The notes under the pieces: model-generated
Told to the model about the DNA's origin: nothing
The model's input: only the letters and a program-made list of their open reading frames with translations
Databases searched by the model: none
NCBI GenBank assembly: GCA_027460525.1
Contig: JAPZAS010000009.1
Span: forward strand, 1 to 64,000
From: Candidatus Methanoperedens sp.
Lineage (GTDB): Archaea; Halobacteriota; Methanosarcinia; Methanosarcinales; Methanoperedenaceae
Length of the DNA: 64,000 bases
Direction of reading: 5' to 3'
Made by a program: the position numbers and the translations under genes
In this document: in pieces, positions 17,520-25,873 of the stretch
Layout of the letters: every line of letters begins with the position of its first letter
Numbering within the stretch: the stretch's first letter is position 1

Positions 17520-20117
17520 ATGTCTCTATTGGAAGATATTGAAACGCTGGATAATGGTGCAAAGTTTTACAAATGCGATTTACATATTCATACACCGGCA
17601 TCTTACGATTTTACTGAGAAAACGATCACTCCCAAAGATATTATTGAAACTGCTATTAAAAAAGGATTAAAAGTAATCGCAATTACAGACCATAATACGA
17701 GTAAATGGTGCAAGGACTTGATTGAAGCAGCAAAAGGAACTGAATTATGCATATTACCCGGAGTAGAGATAACATGTTCAGACGGTATAAAAAATATTCA
17801 CTTGATTGCTCTTTTTCCCAAAGATAAAAGTAAACGAATTCAGGATTTATTATCTAAAATTAAAATTAATGTAGAAGAGCAAGAAAATCCGACTGGAGAG
17901 ACGCATAGCGAATACAATGTCGTCAATGTTCTTAATGTAATTAAAGAGTTAGGTGGTTTTGCAATTGCACCACATGCGGATAGCGTGAATGGTATTGCAT
18001 CTGGAAAAGAGGGAATTCCCAGAGTCGACATTATAAAACACCCCGCTTTAATGAGTGTGGAAACAAAAAATGAGAAGACAAAGAAGTGTTTAGATGGTAG
18101 CGATTCTGTATATAATAGAAAATTGGCTTGTATCAGAAGTTCTGATAATCATTCACTGGATGGAATTGGCTCAGAATCGACCTTCATAAAATTAGATATG
18201 TTGGATTTTGAAGGGTTGCGTCAAGCATTCTTAGACCCCGATTCGCGTATTAGAGAAGTAGAAGAATCCATCGAATACCCATTAATTATCGGAATGATCT
18301 TCGAAGGTGGATTTTTAGACGGGCATGTGCTTCATTTTAATAAAAATTTGAATTGCTTAATTGGAAGTAGAGGAACGGGAAAATCTACGATTATAGAGCT
18401 TTTGAGGTATGCATTAAATGATTCACCAGATGAGATGCTTCAAAAGGTAGAAACCCAACGGCAAGGTTTAATAAAGTATACCCTTGGTGATGGGGGAAAG
18501 GTAACTGTATTTATAAAAACTAGTGCTGGTCAGGTATACCAAATTGAAAGGGCATTTGATGATGAAACCAAGATACTTGATGATAAAGGCAATCAAATTC
18601 AAGTTTCAGTGAACGACTTATTTAAAATTGAAGCCTATAGTCAGGAAGAAGTCGTGGAGATTGCTAAAAAACCTTCGATTCAGCTTGACATGATTGATAG
18701 CCATGCTGATATTAAAGATTTGGTGACCGAAAAAGAGACCATTAAAAAGAAATTAAAGAAAAATGCAAAAGAACTCGGTGAAGAAATTGCACAGGTAGAC
18801 GAGTGGTCGACGGAAGTCGCTCAGCTAGGTATAATAAATCACCAACTTATGGTGCTGGATGAGCATGGGTTGAAAGATCGATTAAAAATTCAACGAATTT
18901 GGGAAAATGACAAAAGAATTATACAAAAAATTCGTGAAGAAATTGAAAAGGAGATTAAAAGATGCGATGATTGGTGTAGTATAGATTCAGTTGAAGTACC
19001 AGTTGCGAGTGATGAATTTGCCAATCCAAAGGTTATCGAACTTTGCCGTAATGCTCTAATAGAGGCAAAACAAAAACAAATGGCTTTAAAGAAAGAAGAA
19101 TTAAAAATCTGGCAAACAACAAAAATTAATTTTGAAAAGTTTTTAATGGAATGGAATAAGAATTATACAAACCAGAAGGAAGCATATCGGGAATTGCTCA
19201 AACAATTGCAAAAAGAAGGAATTCAAGAACCTAGTAATTACTTGAAATTAGAGGATCGCAAAAAAGATTTAGAATTACTGGCAAATAGAGTTGAAGAAAA
19301 AAGAAAAAGTATAAAAAAATACGAAAGAGAAAGAAATAAACTATTAGAAGAGCTCTCTCGTAACAGTAAAAATATTTTTGGAAAAAGGCAAGAAATTGCC
19401 GAAGAAATTACTGAAAAAACTAATAATTTTGTTCAAGTTAAAATCGAACATGAAAAAGATAGAGAATTATATGAGAATTTTGTAATGGAAATGCTTAATG
19501 GATCGGGTATACGCGATACAAAAAGTAATCCTAATAAACAAAGAATAGCTTTAATTCATCCAATTGATTTAGTGAAATTTGTAAGAAATGGACAAATTGA
19601 AGAATTAGCAAAACAAGCTAGTGTAGCTAAAAATATTGCCGAGAAAGCCATATACCACTTTAAAAACAAAGAGATATTTGATTTGGAACTCCAAGATTTA
19701 AATGATAGACCAGAAATAAAATTAAAATTAGAAGATGGAACATACAAACCTATAACAAAATTATCTCCTGGTCAAAAATGTACCGCTATATTATCCATTG
19801 CAATGTTAAAGAAAGACAAACCATTAATTGTAGATCAACCAGAAGATGCAATAGATAATTCATTCATTAGGCAGCAGATTGTAGAAGGGCTTAGAGCAAT
19901 AAAAAATAAACGGCAGATAATACTTGCAACGCATAATGCAAATATTCCAGTTTTGGGCGATGCAGAATTAATCATGGTTATGAAAGCTGAAGAGAATAAA
20001 GGTGAAATTGTTTGTTGTGGTGCAATTGATAGACAAGCAATAAAAGATTATGTAACATCTTTACTTGAAGGTGGAAAAGAAGCATTCACGATGAGATTAG
20101 AAAAATACGGGTTTTGA
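17520..20117 (+). CDS. PHP phosphoesterase - SMC/ABC ATPase fusion (TrlF-like)
   Basis: An 865-residue protein. Residues 15-240 form a PHP phosphoesterase domain with metal ligands in CDLHIHTPAS, AITDHNTS, PGVEIT, APHADS and SSDNHSLDG. An SMC/Rad50-type ATPase follows: Walker A IGSRGTGKSTII near residue 283, about 350 residues of charged coiled coil, signature LSPGQK near 747, Walker B LIVDQPEDAID near 770 and switch His in ILATHNAN near 804. This matches the TrlF-like AAA family found in defence islands. Base composition is visibly AT-richer than the flanking housekeeping genes, and proA starts three bases downstream. Nuclease activity is inferred. Confidence 0.85.
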   Translation: MSLLEDIETLDNGAKFYKCDLHIHTPASYDFTEKTITPKDIIETAIKKGLKVIAITDHNTSKWCKDLIEAAKGTELCILPGVEITCSDGIKNIHLIALFPKDKSKRIQDLLSKIKINVEEQENPTGETHSEYNVVNVLNVIKELGGFAIAPHADSVNGIASGKEGIPRVDIIKHPALMSVETKNEKTKKCLDGSDSVYNRKLACIRSSDNHSLDGIGSESTFIKLDMLDFEGLRQAFLDPDSRIREVEESIEYPLIIGMIFEGGFLDGHVLHFNKNLNCLIGSRGTGKSTIIELLRYALNDSPDEMLQKVETQRQGLIKYTLGDGGKVTVFIKTSAGQVYQIERAFDDETKILDDKGNQIQVSVNDLFKIEAYSQEEVVEIAKKPSIQLDMIDSHADIKDLVTEKETIKKKLKKNAKELGEEIAQVDEWSTEVAQLGIINHQLMVLDEHGLKDRLKIQRIWENDKRIIQKIREEIEKEIKRCDDWCSIDSVEVPVASDEFANPKVIELCRNALIEAKQKQMALKKEELKIWQTTKINFEKFLMEWNKNYTNQKEAYRELLKQLQKEGIQEPSNYLKLEDRKKDLELLANRVEEKRKSIKKYERERNKLLEELSRNSKNIFGKRQEIAEEITEKTNNFVQVKIEHEKDRELYENFVMEMLNGSGIRDTKSNPNKQRIALIHPIDLVKFVRNGQIEELAKQASVAKNIAEKAIYHFKNKEIFDLELQDLNDRPEIKLKLEDGTYKPITKLSPGQKCTAILSIAMLKKDKPLIVDQPEDAIDNSFIRQQIVEGLRAIKNKRQIILATHNANIPVLGDAELIMVMKAEENKGEIVCCGAIDRQAIKDYVTSLLEGGKEAFTMRLEKYGF

Positions 20118-20120
20118 ATC

Positions 20121-21476
20121 ATGTCCACACCCCTCCTCACCAAAGTAACCCTCGCAAGCTCCGCCTCCATCCCCTTAGCCAGTGTGCCCGGCGCTGTAAA
20201 GAACAAAGCCCTCACGGCAATGGCGCAGGCTTTGGACTCAAACAGGGACAAAATAATCTCTGCCAACAAAAAAGACATTGCAGCGGCAGAGAAACTCGTC
20301 GAGGCAGGCAAGCTCTCAAAGGCTCTCATTAAAAGGCTGAAAGTTGATGATACCAAGATAGACGAGATGATAGCAGGCATCAGGGATGTCATCAAATTCG
20401 AAGACCCGGTTGGGAAAACGCTCTCGGCACTTGAATTAGACACCGGTCTTGAACTTTTCCAGGTAAGCTGCCCGATTGGACTAATCGGTGTAATATTCGA
20501 ATCCCGTCCCGACGTTGTGCCGCAGATAATGTCCTTATGCCTCAAAAGCGGCAATGCCACCATCTTCAAAGGAGGAAGCGAGGCGGCTTATTCCAACAGG
20601 GCGCTCTTTGATGTGCTCGTAAACGCCATCGAGGGCATGGAAGGCATGCCAAAAGGCGCATTTGCGCTCATGGAAACGAGGGAAGAGGTTAACGAGATGC
20701 TGAAACTCGATGAGTACATAAACCTCATCATTCCAAGAGGCTCGAACGAGTTCGTGAAATACATACAGGATAATACGCGGATTCCTGTGCTGGGACACTC
20801 CTCTGGGATTTGCCATGTGTATGTGGACAGCGAGGCAGACCTGAAGAAAGCCCTCGATGTATGCTATGATGCCAAAGTCCAGTACCCTGCAGTGTGCAAT
20901 GCCATGGAAACAATGCTCGTGCATAAGGATATTGCAGAAAGGTTTCTCCCTGAGATTGGGAAAAAATACCACGAGGCAGGCGTCGAGCTTCGGTGCGATG
21001 AGCGCTCATTCAAGCTTTTAAAAGATCTGGGATTCTTAAAAGCCCTACTTCATGCCACTGAAGAGGACTGGAGGACGGAGTATAACGACCTGATACTTTC
21101 CATAAAAATTGTGGATTCGCTGGATGAGGGTATAGACCATGTCAACAAATACGGCTCCCACCATACGGATGCCATTGTGACAGAGGACAAAAGTAATGCT
21201 TCAAGGTTCATCGAGCTTGTGGACTCATCCAGCGTGATGTGGAACGCTTCAACGAGATTTTCGGACGGTTACAGGTACGGGAAAGGCGCGGAGGTGGGTA
21301 TCAGCACGAACAAGATACATGCCCGCGGACCCGTGGGGATGGAAGGGCTTCTGATATACAAGTACGCACTTCTGGGAAAGGGGCATAAAGTTGCGGATTA
21401 TGTTGGAAAGAGTGCAAGGAAATATACACACAAAAAGCTGAATGCAAGCCTTGCAGATAAAATGGGTCAAGGATGA
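20121..21476 (+). CDS. proA: Gamma-glutamyl phosphate reductase
   Basis: A 451-residue aldehyde-dehydrogenase-fold enzyme of proline synthesis that reduces gamma-glutamyl phosphate to glutamate semialdehyde with NADPH. Signatures: FQVSCPIGLIGVIFESRPDVVPQ, the catalytic Cys in QYPAVCNAMETMLVH and TEDKSNASRFIELVDSSSVMWNASTRFSDG. It is slightly longer than bacterial ProA. It overlaps proB by four bases (ATGA), so the two are coupled. Its start lies only three bases after the AT-rich PHP-ATPase gene, so its native promoter may have been displaced. Confidence 0.96.
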   Translation: MSTPLLTKVTLASSASIPLASVPGAVKNKALTAMAQALDSNRDKIISANKKDIAAAEKLVEAGKLSKALIKRLKVDDTKIDEMIAGIRDVIKFEDPVGKTLSALELDTGLELFQVSCPIGLIGVIFESRPDVVPQIMSLCLKSGNATIFKGGSEAAYSNRALFDVLVNAIEGMEGMPKGAFALMETREEVNEMLKLDEYINLIIPRGSNEFVKYIQDNTRIPVLGHSSGICHVYVDSEADLKKALDVCYDAKVQYPAVCNAMETMLVHKDIAERFLPEIGKKYHEAGVELRCDERSFKLLKDLGFLKALLHATEEDWRTEYNDLILSIKIVDSLDEGIDHVNKYGSHHTDAIVTEDKSNASRFIELVDSSSVMWNASTRFSDGYRYGKGAEVGISTNKIHARGPVGMEGLLIYKYALLGKGHKVADYVGKSARKYTHKKLNASLADKMGQG

Positions 21477-22615
21477 TAATGGAGCCTCACGCTGTTGACA
21501 GGAAGGAGCTTTTCAGGGATACCAAAAGAATTGTCCTGAAGATAGGGACTTCATCCCTGACAAGGGAGGACGGAGGTTTTAACCGAAGGTTGACCGAAGA
21601 CATAGCAACGCAGGTCGCGCAGCTTGGAAAGCTTGGGAAAACGGTGATTATCGTAAGCTCAGGCGCCATCGGGATCGGGGTCGAGGAGCTGAAATTGAAA
21701 GAGCGACCAAGGGAAATCCCGCTCCGGCAGGCGGCGGCAGCCGTGGGTCAGAATATCCTGATGCAGGAATGGATGGCTGCGTTCAACAAACACAACCTCA
21801 AGGTGGCGCAGATATTGTTGACCTACGAAGCCTTCTCAAACAGGATGACGTATCTCAATCTTCGAAACAGCATCTCGGCGCTGTTAGAGGCTGGAGCGAT
21901 ACCCATAATCAATGAGAACGACCCGATCTGCGTGCATGAGATAGAAGCCACCTTCGGGGATAATGACAGGCTCTCTGCCATGGTGGCAAGCAAGGTTGAG
22001 GCTGAGCTTCTGATTCTTTTATCCGACATCGACGGCTTATACGACAAAAACCCCAAGAAAAACGAAAATGCAAAGCTCATAAGCATTATCGAAAAAATCA
22101 CGCCTGAAATAGAGAGCTATGGAGGAAGCCCGACAAGCATGAAAGGCGTTGGAGGTATGAGGACAAAGATAGAGGCGGCGAAGATAACCTCCCTGGCAGG
22201 ATGCCACATGGTGATTGCAAACAGCGAGATTGATGATGTGGTTATAAGGATCATGAACGGCGAGAACATAGGGACGCTTTTCCTTGCGAAGGATGGAAAA
22301 CACAAAAACAGGACGCGCTGGATAATCCTTTCAAAGGCGTCTGGAAAGCTCATCGTGGATAAAGGCGCTGAAAGAGCCATAAAAAAGAGCATGGGGCTTT
22401 TGCCTTCAGGGATTATCGAGGTAGCAGGGATGTTTGACAGGGGCGATATTATCGAGATCGAAAGCGATGGATGCGTTTTCGCAAAAGGTATCACGGATTA
22501 TGCGTCTTCAGAGTTGAACAAAATCAAGGGGAAACATTCGAATATGATTGAAGGGATACTCGGATACAAGAATTACGATGAAGTTATGAGGAAGGGTAAC
22601 ATAGGGCTGCTGTAA
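21473..22615 (+). CDS. proB: Glutamate 5-kinase
   Basis: A 380-residue enzyme that phosphorylates the side chain of glutamate, the first step of proline synthesis. The amino-acid kinase domain has VLKIGTSSLT, VSSGAIGIG, NENDPICVHEIEATFGDNDRLSAMVA and SDIDGLYDKNP. A C-terminal PUA domain begins near residue 285 (GKLIVDKGAERAI, AGMFDRGDIIEI). The length is normal for the PUA-containing form. The start at 21473 overlaps the stop of proA; an ATG two codons in is an alternative. Confidence 0.96.
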   Translation: MIMEPHAVDRKELFRDTKRIVLKIGTSSLTREDGGFNRRLTEDIATQVAQLGKLGKTVIIVSSGAIGIGVEELKLKERPREIPLRQAAAAVGQNILMQEWMAAFNKHNLKVAQILLTYEAFSNRMTYLNLRNSISALLEAGAIPIINENDPICVHEIEATFGDNDRLSAMVASKVEAELLILLSDIDGLYDKNPKKNENAKLISIIEKITPEIESYGGSPTSMKGVGGMRTKIEAAKITSLAGCHMVIANSEIDDVVIRIMNGENIGTLFLAKDGKHKNRTRWIILSKASGKLIVDKGAERAIKKSMGLLPSGIIEVAGMFDRGDIIEIESDGCVFAKGITDYASSELNKIKGKHSNMIEGILGYKNYDEVMRKGNIGLL

Positions 22616-22671
22616 AACCATTCCTTCCATTAGCAGAAAGCTTTTAAGATTCCTTGACGATACATGCAACT

Positions 22672-23154
22672 ATGAAACACATGTATTATCAATTCCCAAA
22701 AGAACCTGAATTCGAGCGAAAATTCAATTTTAAAGCAGACCTTCCTTATGTAGTCAAAGTCATGGCAGGAATGGACGGGCAGTTCGGGAATTTCATAACA
22801 GACGGTCCGGATCGTAAGGCTACGCCAGTAAAAGCCAAAAGAAGCATAAATATTGAAATCACGGATAAAAGCATCGATTTTTATCCGCTTAATAAAAGCA
22901 ACCTGAATTCCGTACTCAAGGACGTAGCTGCGGAGGGCATAATCGATTTCAAGGTTCACCTCAAATATTCTTTCCTGGATGAAAAATTTGACCGCGTCCC
23001 CTTCAAGGGAGATTCTTTTCTTGTAAGGACAGACCTTGAAAACGGCGTACTTACGATGAAGGTGCACCATATCGAAGGCATGGGAAGGACTGAATGCGAA
23101 AGAGTAGCAGATACTATTGTTGAAGAGATAGCAAGAAACGCACCCAATGTTTGA
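22672..23154 (+). CDS. Conserved protein of unknown function
   Basis: A soluble-looking protein of 160 residues from the ATG at 22672 (MKHMYYQFPKEPEFERKF). TTG at 22654 and ATG at 22681 are alternative starts. Alternating strands (SINIEITDKSIDFYPL, DFKVHLKYSFLDEKF, GVLTMKVHHIEGMGRTE) suggest a mainly beta fold with a final helix. No motif names a function. It lies in a forward gene run after proB and its stop overlaps the region just before the DUF2240 gene, suggesting cotranscription. Confidence 0.7.
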   Translation: MKHMYYQFPKEPEFERKFNFKADLPYVVKVMAGMDGQFGNFITDGPDRKATPVKAKRSINIEITDKSIDFYPLNKSNLNSVLKDVAAEGIIDFKVHLKYSFLDEKFDRVPFKGDSFLVRTDLENGVLTMKVHHIEGMGRTECERVADTIVEEIARNAPNV

Positions 23155-23171
23155 GGAACCGTTCTAAAAAG

Positions 23172-23663
23172 ATGTTATCAGCAATGGGTTCATCAAAGTC
23201 TGACCTTATTTATACAGTTTCAATGCCTTTTCTAAGAAAAGGAAAAGAGGCGCTGAAAGAGAGTGAGCTCGTGCTTGCGCTCTCCATTGATTTGAACTGG
23301 TTCACCCCGGAGCAGGCCAAGAATGTGTTGATTCAAGCCGAGAAATCAGGAATTTTAAAAAGAGAAGGGGAGATGATATCCCCGGCATTTGATTTATCCG
23401 GGGTGGAGATACCTTCGGGATTCAAGCCTGAACCTGGCGTTTTTGAGAAAAAAACCGTGTTTGACAGGATTATCGAGCGCATTATATCGGGCACAGGCAT
23501 GGAAAAGCGAAAAGTGATAGCCCTGATCAATAAAAAACAGGAAGAGCTTGCAAAGATGGTTTTAATCGAGGTCAGCGCCATTCTGGTTGCGCTGGAGAAT
23601 GGAGTATTGGTGGATGACCTCATCGAAGAGGAATACGAGGCTTTGATGAATTCCTCATCTTAA
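23172..23663 (+). CDS. DUF2240 family protein
   Basis: A 163-residue protein with the archaeal DUF2240 layout: a winged-helix-like N-terminus (VSMPFLRKGKEALKESELVLALSIDLNWF then EQAKNVLIQAEKSGILKREG), a short linker (SPAFDLSGVEIPSGFKP) and a helical C-terminus (KRKVIALINKKQEELAKM). The molecular role of the family is unknown; a nucleic-acid-binding role is plausible from the helix-turn-helix-like part. The start is uncertain between 23172 and 23184; gagga lies before both. Confidence 0.82.
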   Translation: MLSAMGSSKSDLIYTVSMPFLRKGKEALKESELVLALSIDLNWFTPEQAKNVLIQAEKSGILKREGEMISPAFDLSGVEIPSGFKPEPGVFEKKTVFDRIIERIISGTGMEKRKVIALINKKQEELAKMVLIEVSAILVALENGVLVDDLIEEEYEALMNSSS

Positions 23664-23867
23664 ACAACTTATTGGTGTTTGCTGAGGAAAATCAAAAATT
23701 AATACGTAATAATCTTAGAAAATTCATGACTTTCATAGATTTTAATATTCTATTTTAAACTACTTTATAGGTCAATTCATCTTATATCAAATTAGTTTTA
23801 CCTAATTTATAAACTATTTTCTCTATTGACGATATTTTTAAATACATAGTTGAAATATGAGTTATCG
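23664..23867. other. AT-rich spacer with promoter
   Basis: No gene is seen. The segment is strongly AT-rich. A TATA-like element (tttaaata, 23837-23844) points forward and would start a transcript near 23868, which contains the structured leader of the secreted repeat protein. Confidence 0.6.
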
Positions 23868-24087
23868 GATAGGTGAACAAATCCTGTACGTAAAAATGGG
23901 TGGTAAAGTTGGCTGGTTAAGGAGATAAAACTCTAACAACTGGATTTTACTGACCATGAAAAACGTAGGGCTCAGCCGTTCCGCAGGAGCAACCCTGCCC
24001 GAAGGCACTGCAAAGTTGGCTTTAAAGATATACTTAGAGCTTGCTTGGTTTGCCTCCGGGATAAGGAAAAATTAAAGGAGAAATAAA
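23868..24087 (+). ncRNA. Candidate structured leader RNA
   Basis: About 220 bases of 5' leader with features of a cis-regulatory RNA. A stem GTTA-a-GGAG/CTC-TAAC lies at about 23915-23936. Two mutually exclusive hairpins overlap: GCAGG/CCTGC (23983-23998) and TGCC-CGAA-GGCA (23996-24007). The decamer aaagttggct occurs twice (23905-23914 and 24012-24021). CCTCC (24053-24057) could pair with the Shine-Dalgarno sequence aaggag (24075-24080) or with ggag at 23986-23989. It matches no class I can name with confidence, so a riboswitch is a hypothesis. Confidence 0.45.
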
Positions 24088-25842
24088 ATGAAAATAAATA
24101 AAGCCATAAAATTAGCTTTGTCCTGTGCCGTATTATTGCTTTTTATCGGGGGCAGTATTGCAGCAGCAGGGCAAACCGACATTACAGCGCAGAACAAACA
24201 CACACAGCCAGGCAAGGTTATGTCCCCGGATCGTCGTTACATATATAATGAAACGGATTTTGATAACGCAGTAATTTCCAGTGGGACTATAACTGTGCCT
24301 TACACAGAGGACATCAATGAGCGGCATAAAATATCGAAAAATGCGATAAATAATTTATACAAACAATTTAAAGTGCCGCCCAATGAGATTGTGAGCCTTG
24401 AGTGTGATTTCAAAAAAGGAAACTGTACTTATGAAATCAGTAAACCGGTCGAAGGAACTGCCATAGCGTCAGGGGAGGTGCCCTCAGCGCCATCGACGCC
24501 ATTTAAAGGTTGGGCAGAGAGTGCCACATATTATGATGCTGCAGGTACCACATCGTTCAATGGTCATTGGAACGTTCCAAGGGTTCCAAATAGTCAGATT
24601 GGTCAGGCAATAGCCTACTTCATAGCATTAGAACATTTTACTCCGCAGTATGGTGAGATTATTCAGCCAGTGCTTGAGTGGAACAATGGTTTTGGTCCCC
24701 AATGGGATATTGCTTCTTGGTACTGCATGAACGGTAAACAATGCCAGCGAGACGCCCACCCCAAATTAGTTAGTGTAAATGATAATATAGCTGGCTACTT
24801 AGAATATGAAGTATATCAAGGAAAGCCAATCCAGTGGTGGATATTCACGGAGGATATCACACAGGGAACCGAATCGACTTTGAATATAGAATCGTCGGGA
24901 GTATGGAACTTGAACTACATTGCACTGGAATTCACTAAATTAGAAGTAGGTGTAAATTCCTGTTCGAATTTCCCCGGCGGAGCAGATTTCACAGGTTTAT
25001 CAATAAATAATGCCATACCAAGTTGGACACCTTGGATAAATTCAAGTGCAGCAGCTGTATGTCCGTCGATGGGAGTCAATATAGTATCGCCAAATGAAGT
25101 CCAACTTAAAGCCTTTCCCAATGACACCGTCGGCGTCTATCGCAGCAGCACCGGTACTTTCTATCTCAAGAACAGCAACAATGCAGGTAATACTGACATA
25201 ACAGTACCGTTCGGTCCGGTCAACCCCACCAACATAATACCTCTGGCTGGAGATTGGAACGGTGACGGAATTGACACCATAGGAATTTACCAGAAAAGCA
25301 CAGGAACATTCTTCCTGAAGAACAGTTTCAGTGGAGGATCAGCTGACATAACAGTACCGTTCGGTCCGGTCAACCCCACCGACATAATACCTCTGGTTGG
25401 AGATTGGAATGGTGACGGAACTACTACCATCGGTGTTTATCAGAAGAGCACAGGAACGTTCTACCTGCAGAACAGTTTCAGTGGAGGAAACGCGGACATA
25501 ACCGTACCCTATGGTCCGGTGAGCCCCGCCGACATAATACCTCTGGTTGGAGATTGGAATGGTGACGGAACCACTACCATCGGTGTTTATCAGAAGAGCA
25601 CCAGCACGTTCTTCCTGAAGAACAGTTTCAGTGGAGGAAACGCAGACATAACCTTCGTTTATGGCTTACCAGGTGATATACCTGTAACCGGTGACTGGAA
25701 CGGACAGGGCATAACAACAGTAGGCGTCTATCGCAGTGGTGTGTTCTATCTCAGGAACAGCAACAATGCTAATGCTGACATAACCTTTGGTTATGGTGTG
25801 CCAAGTGATACACCTGTAACCGGCAACTGGGACGGAAAGTAA
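24088..25842 (+). CDS. Secreted protein with FG-GAP/VCBS-like repeats
   Basis: A 584-residue exported protein. Signal peptide at residues 1-28 (AIKLALSCAVLLLFIGGSIAAA). Residues 140-330 form a beta-rich domain with FKGWAESATYYDAAGTT and FNGHWNVPRVP, reminiscent of a concanavalin-like or G1-peptidase fold, though I cannot confirm catalytic residues. From residue 347 come about five 50-residue repeats, each with a calcium-type loop (GDWNGDGxTTIGVY) and a strand pair (TGTFFLKNSFSGG), probably beta-propeller blades. aaggag lies seven bases before the ATG. Likely an envelope or extracellular protein, paired with the cytochrome downstream. Confidence 0.85.
   Translation: MKINKAIKLALSCAVLLLFIGGSIAAAGQTDITAQNKHTQPGKVMSPDRRYIYNETDFDNAVISSGTITVPYTEDINERHKISKNAINNLYKQFKVPPNEIVSLECDFKKGNCTYEISKPVEGTAIASGEVPSAPSTPFKGWAESATYYDAAGTTSFNGHWNVPRVPNSQIGQAIAYFIALEHFTPQYGEIIQPVLEWNNGFGPQWDIASWYCMNGKQCQRDAHPKLVSVNDNIAGYLEYEVYQGKPIQWWIFTEDITQGTESTLNIESSGVWNLNYIALEFTKLEVGVNSCSNFPGGADFTGLSINNAIPSWTPWINSSAAAVCPSMGVNIVSPNEVQLKAFPNDTVGVYRSSTGTFYLKNSNNAGNTDITVPFGPVNPTNIIPLAGDWNGDGIDTIGIYQKSTGTFFLKNSFSGGSADITVPFGPVNPTDIIPLVGDWNGDGTTTIGVYQKSTGTFYLQNSFSGGNADITVPYGPVSPADIIPLVGDWNGDGTTTIGVYQKSTSTFFLKNSFSGGNADITFVYGLPGDIPVTGDWNGQGITTVGVYRSGVFYLRNSNNANADITFGYGVPSDTPVTGNWDGK
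25128..25839 (+). repeat. 150-bp tandem coding repeats
   Basis: The propeller part of the secreted protein is built from near-identical DNA units with a period of exactly 150 bases: the phrase ctctgg(t/c)tggagattggaa recurs at 25241, 25391 and 25541. The flanking units are shorter and more diverged. The high DNA identity of the central units suggests recent duplication or gene conversion. Confidence 0.85.
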
Positions 25843-25873
25843 CAGCAGCAACTATAAAACAGGAAATTAAAAA

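Noticed and set aside
23868-24087. c-di-GMP (GEMM) riboswitch call
   Set aside because: Only a few core words match and the order and spacing of the conserved joining segments are wrong.
25128-25839. Regular 150-bp repeats as a possible CRISPR or satellite
   Set aside because: The repeats are in frame, encode propeller blades and have no unique spacers.
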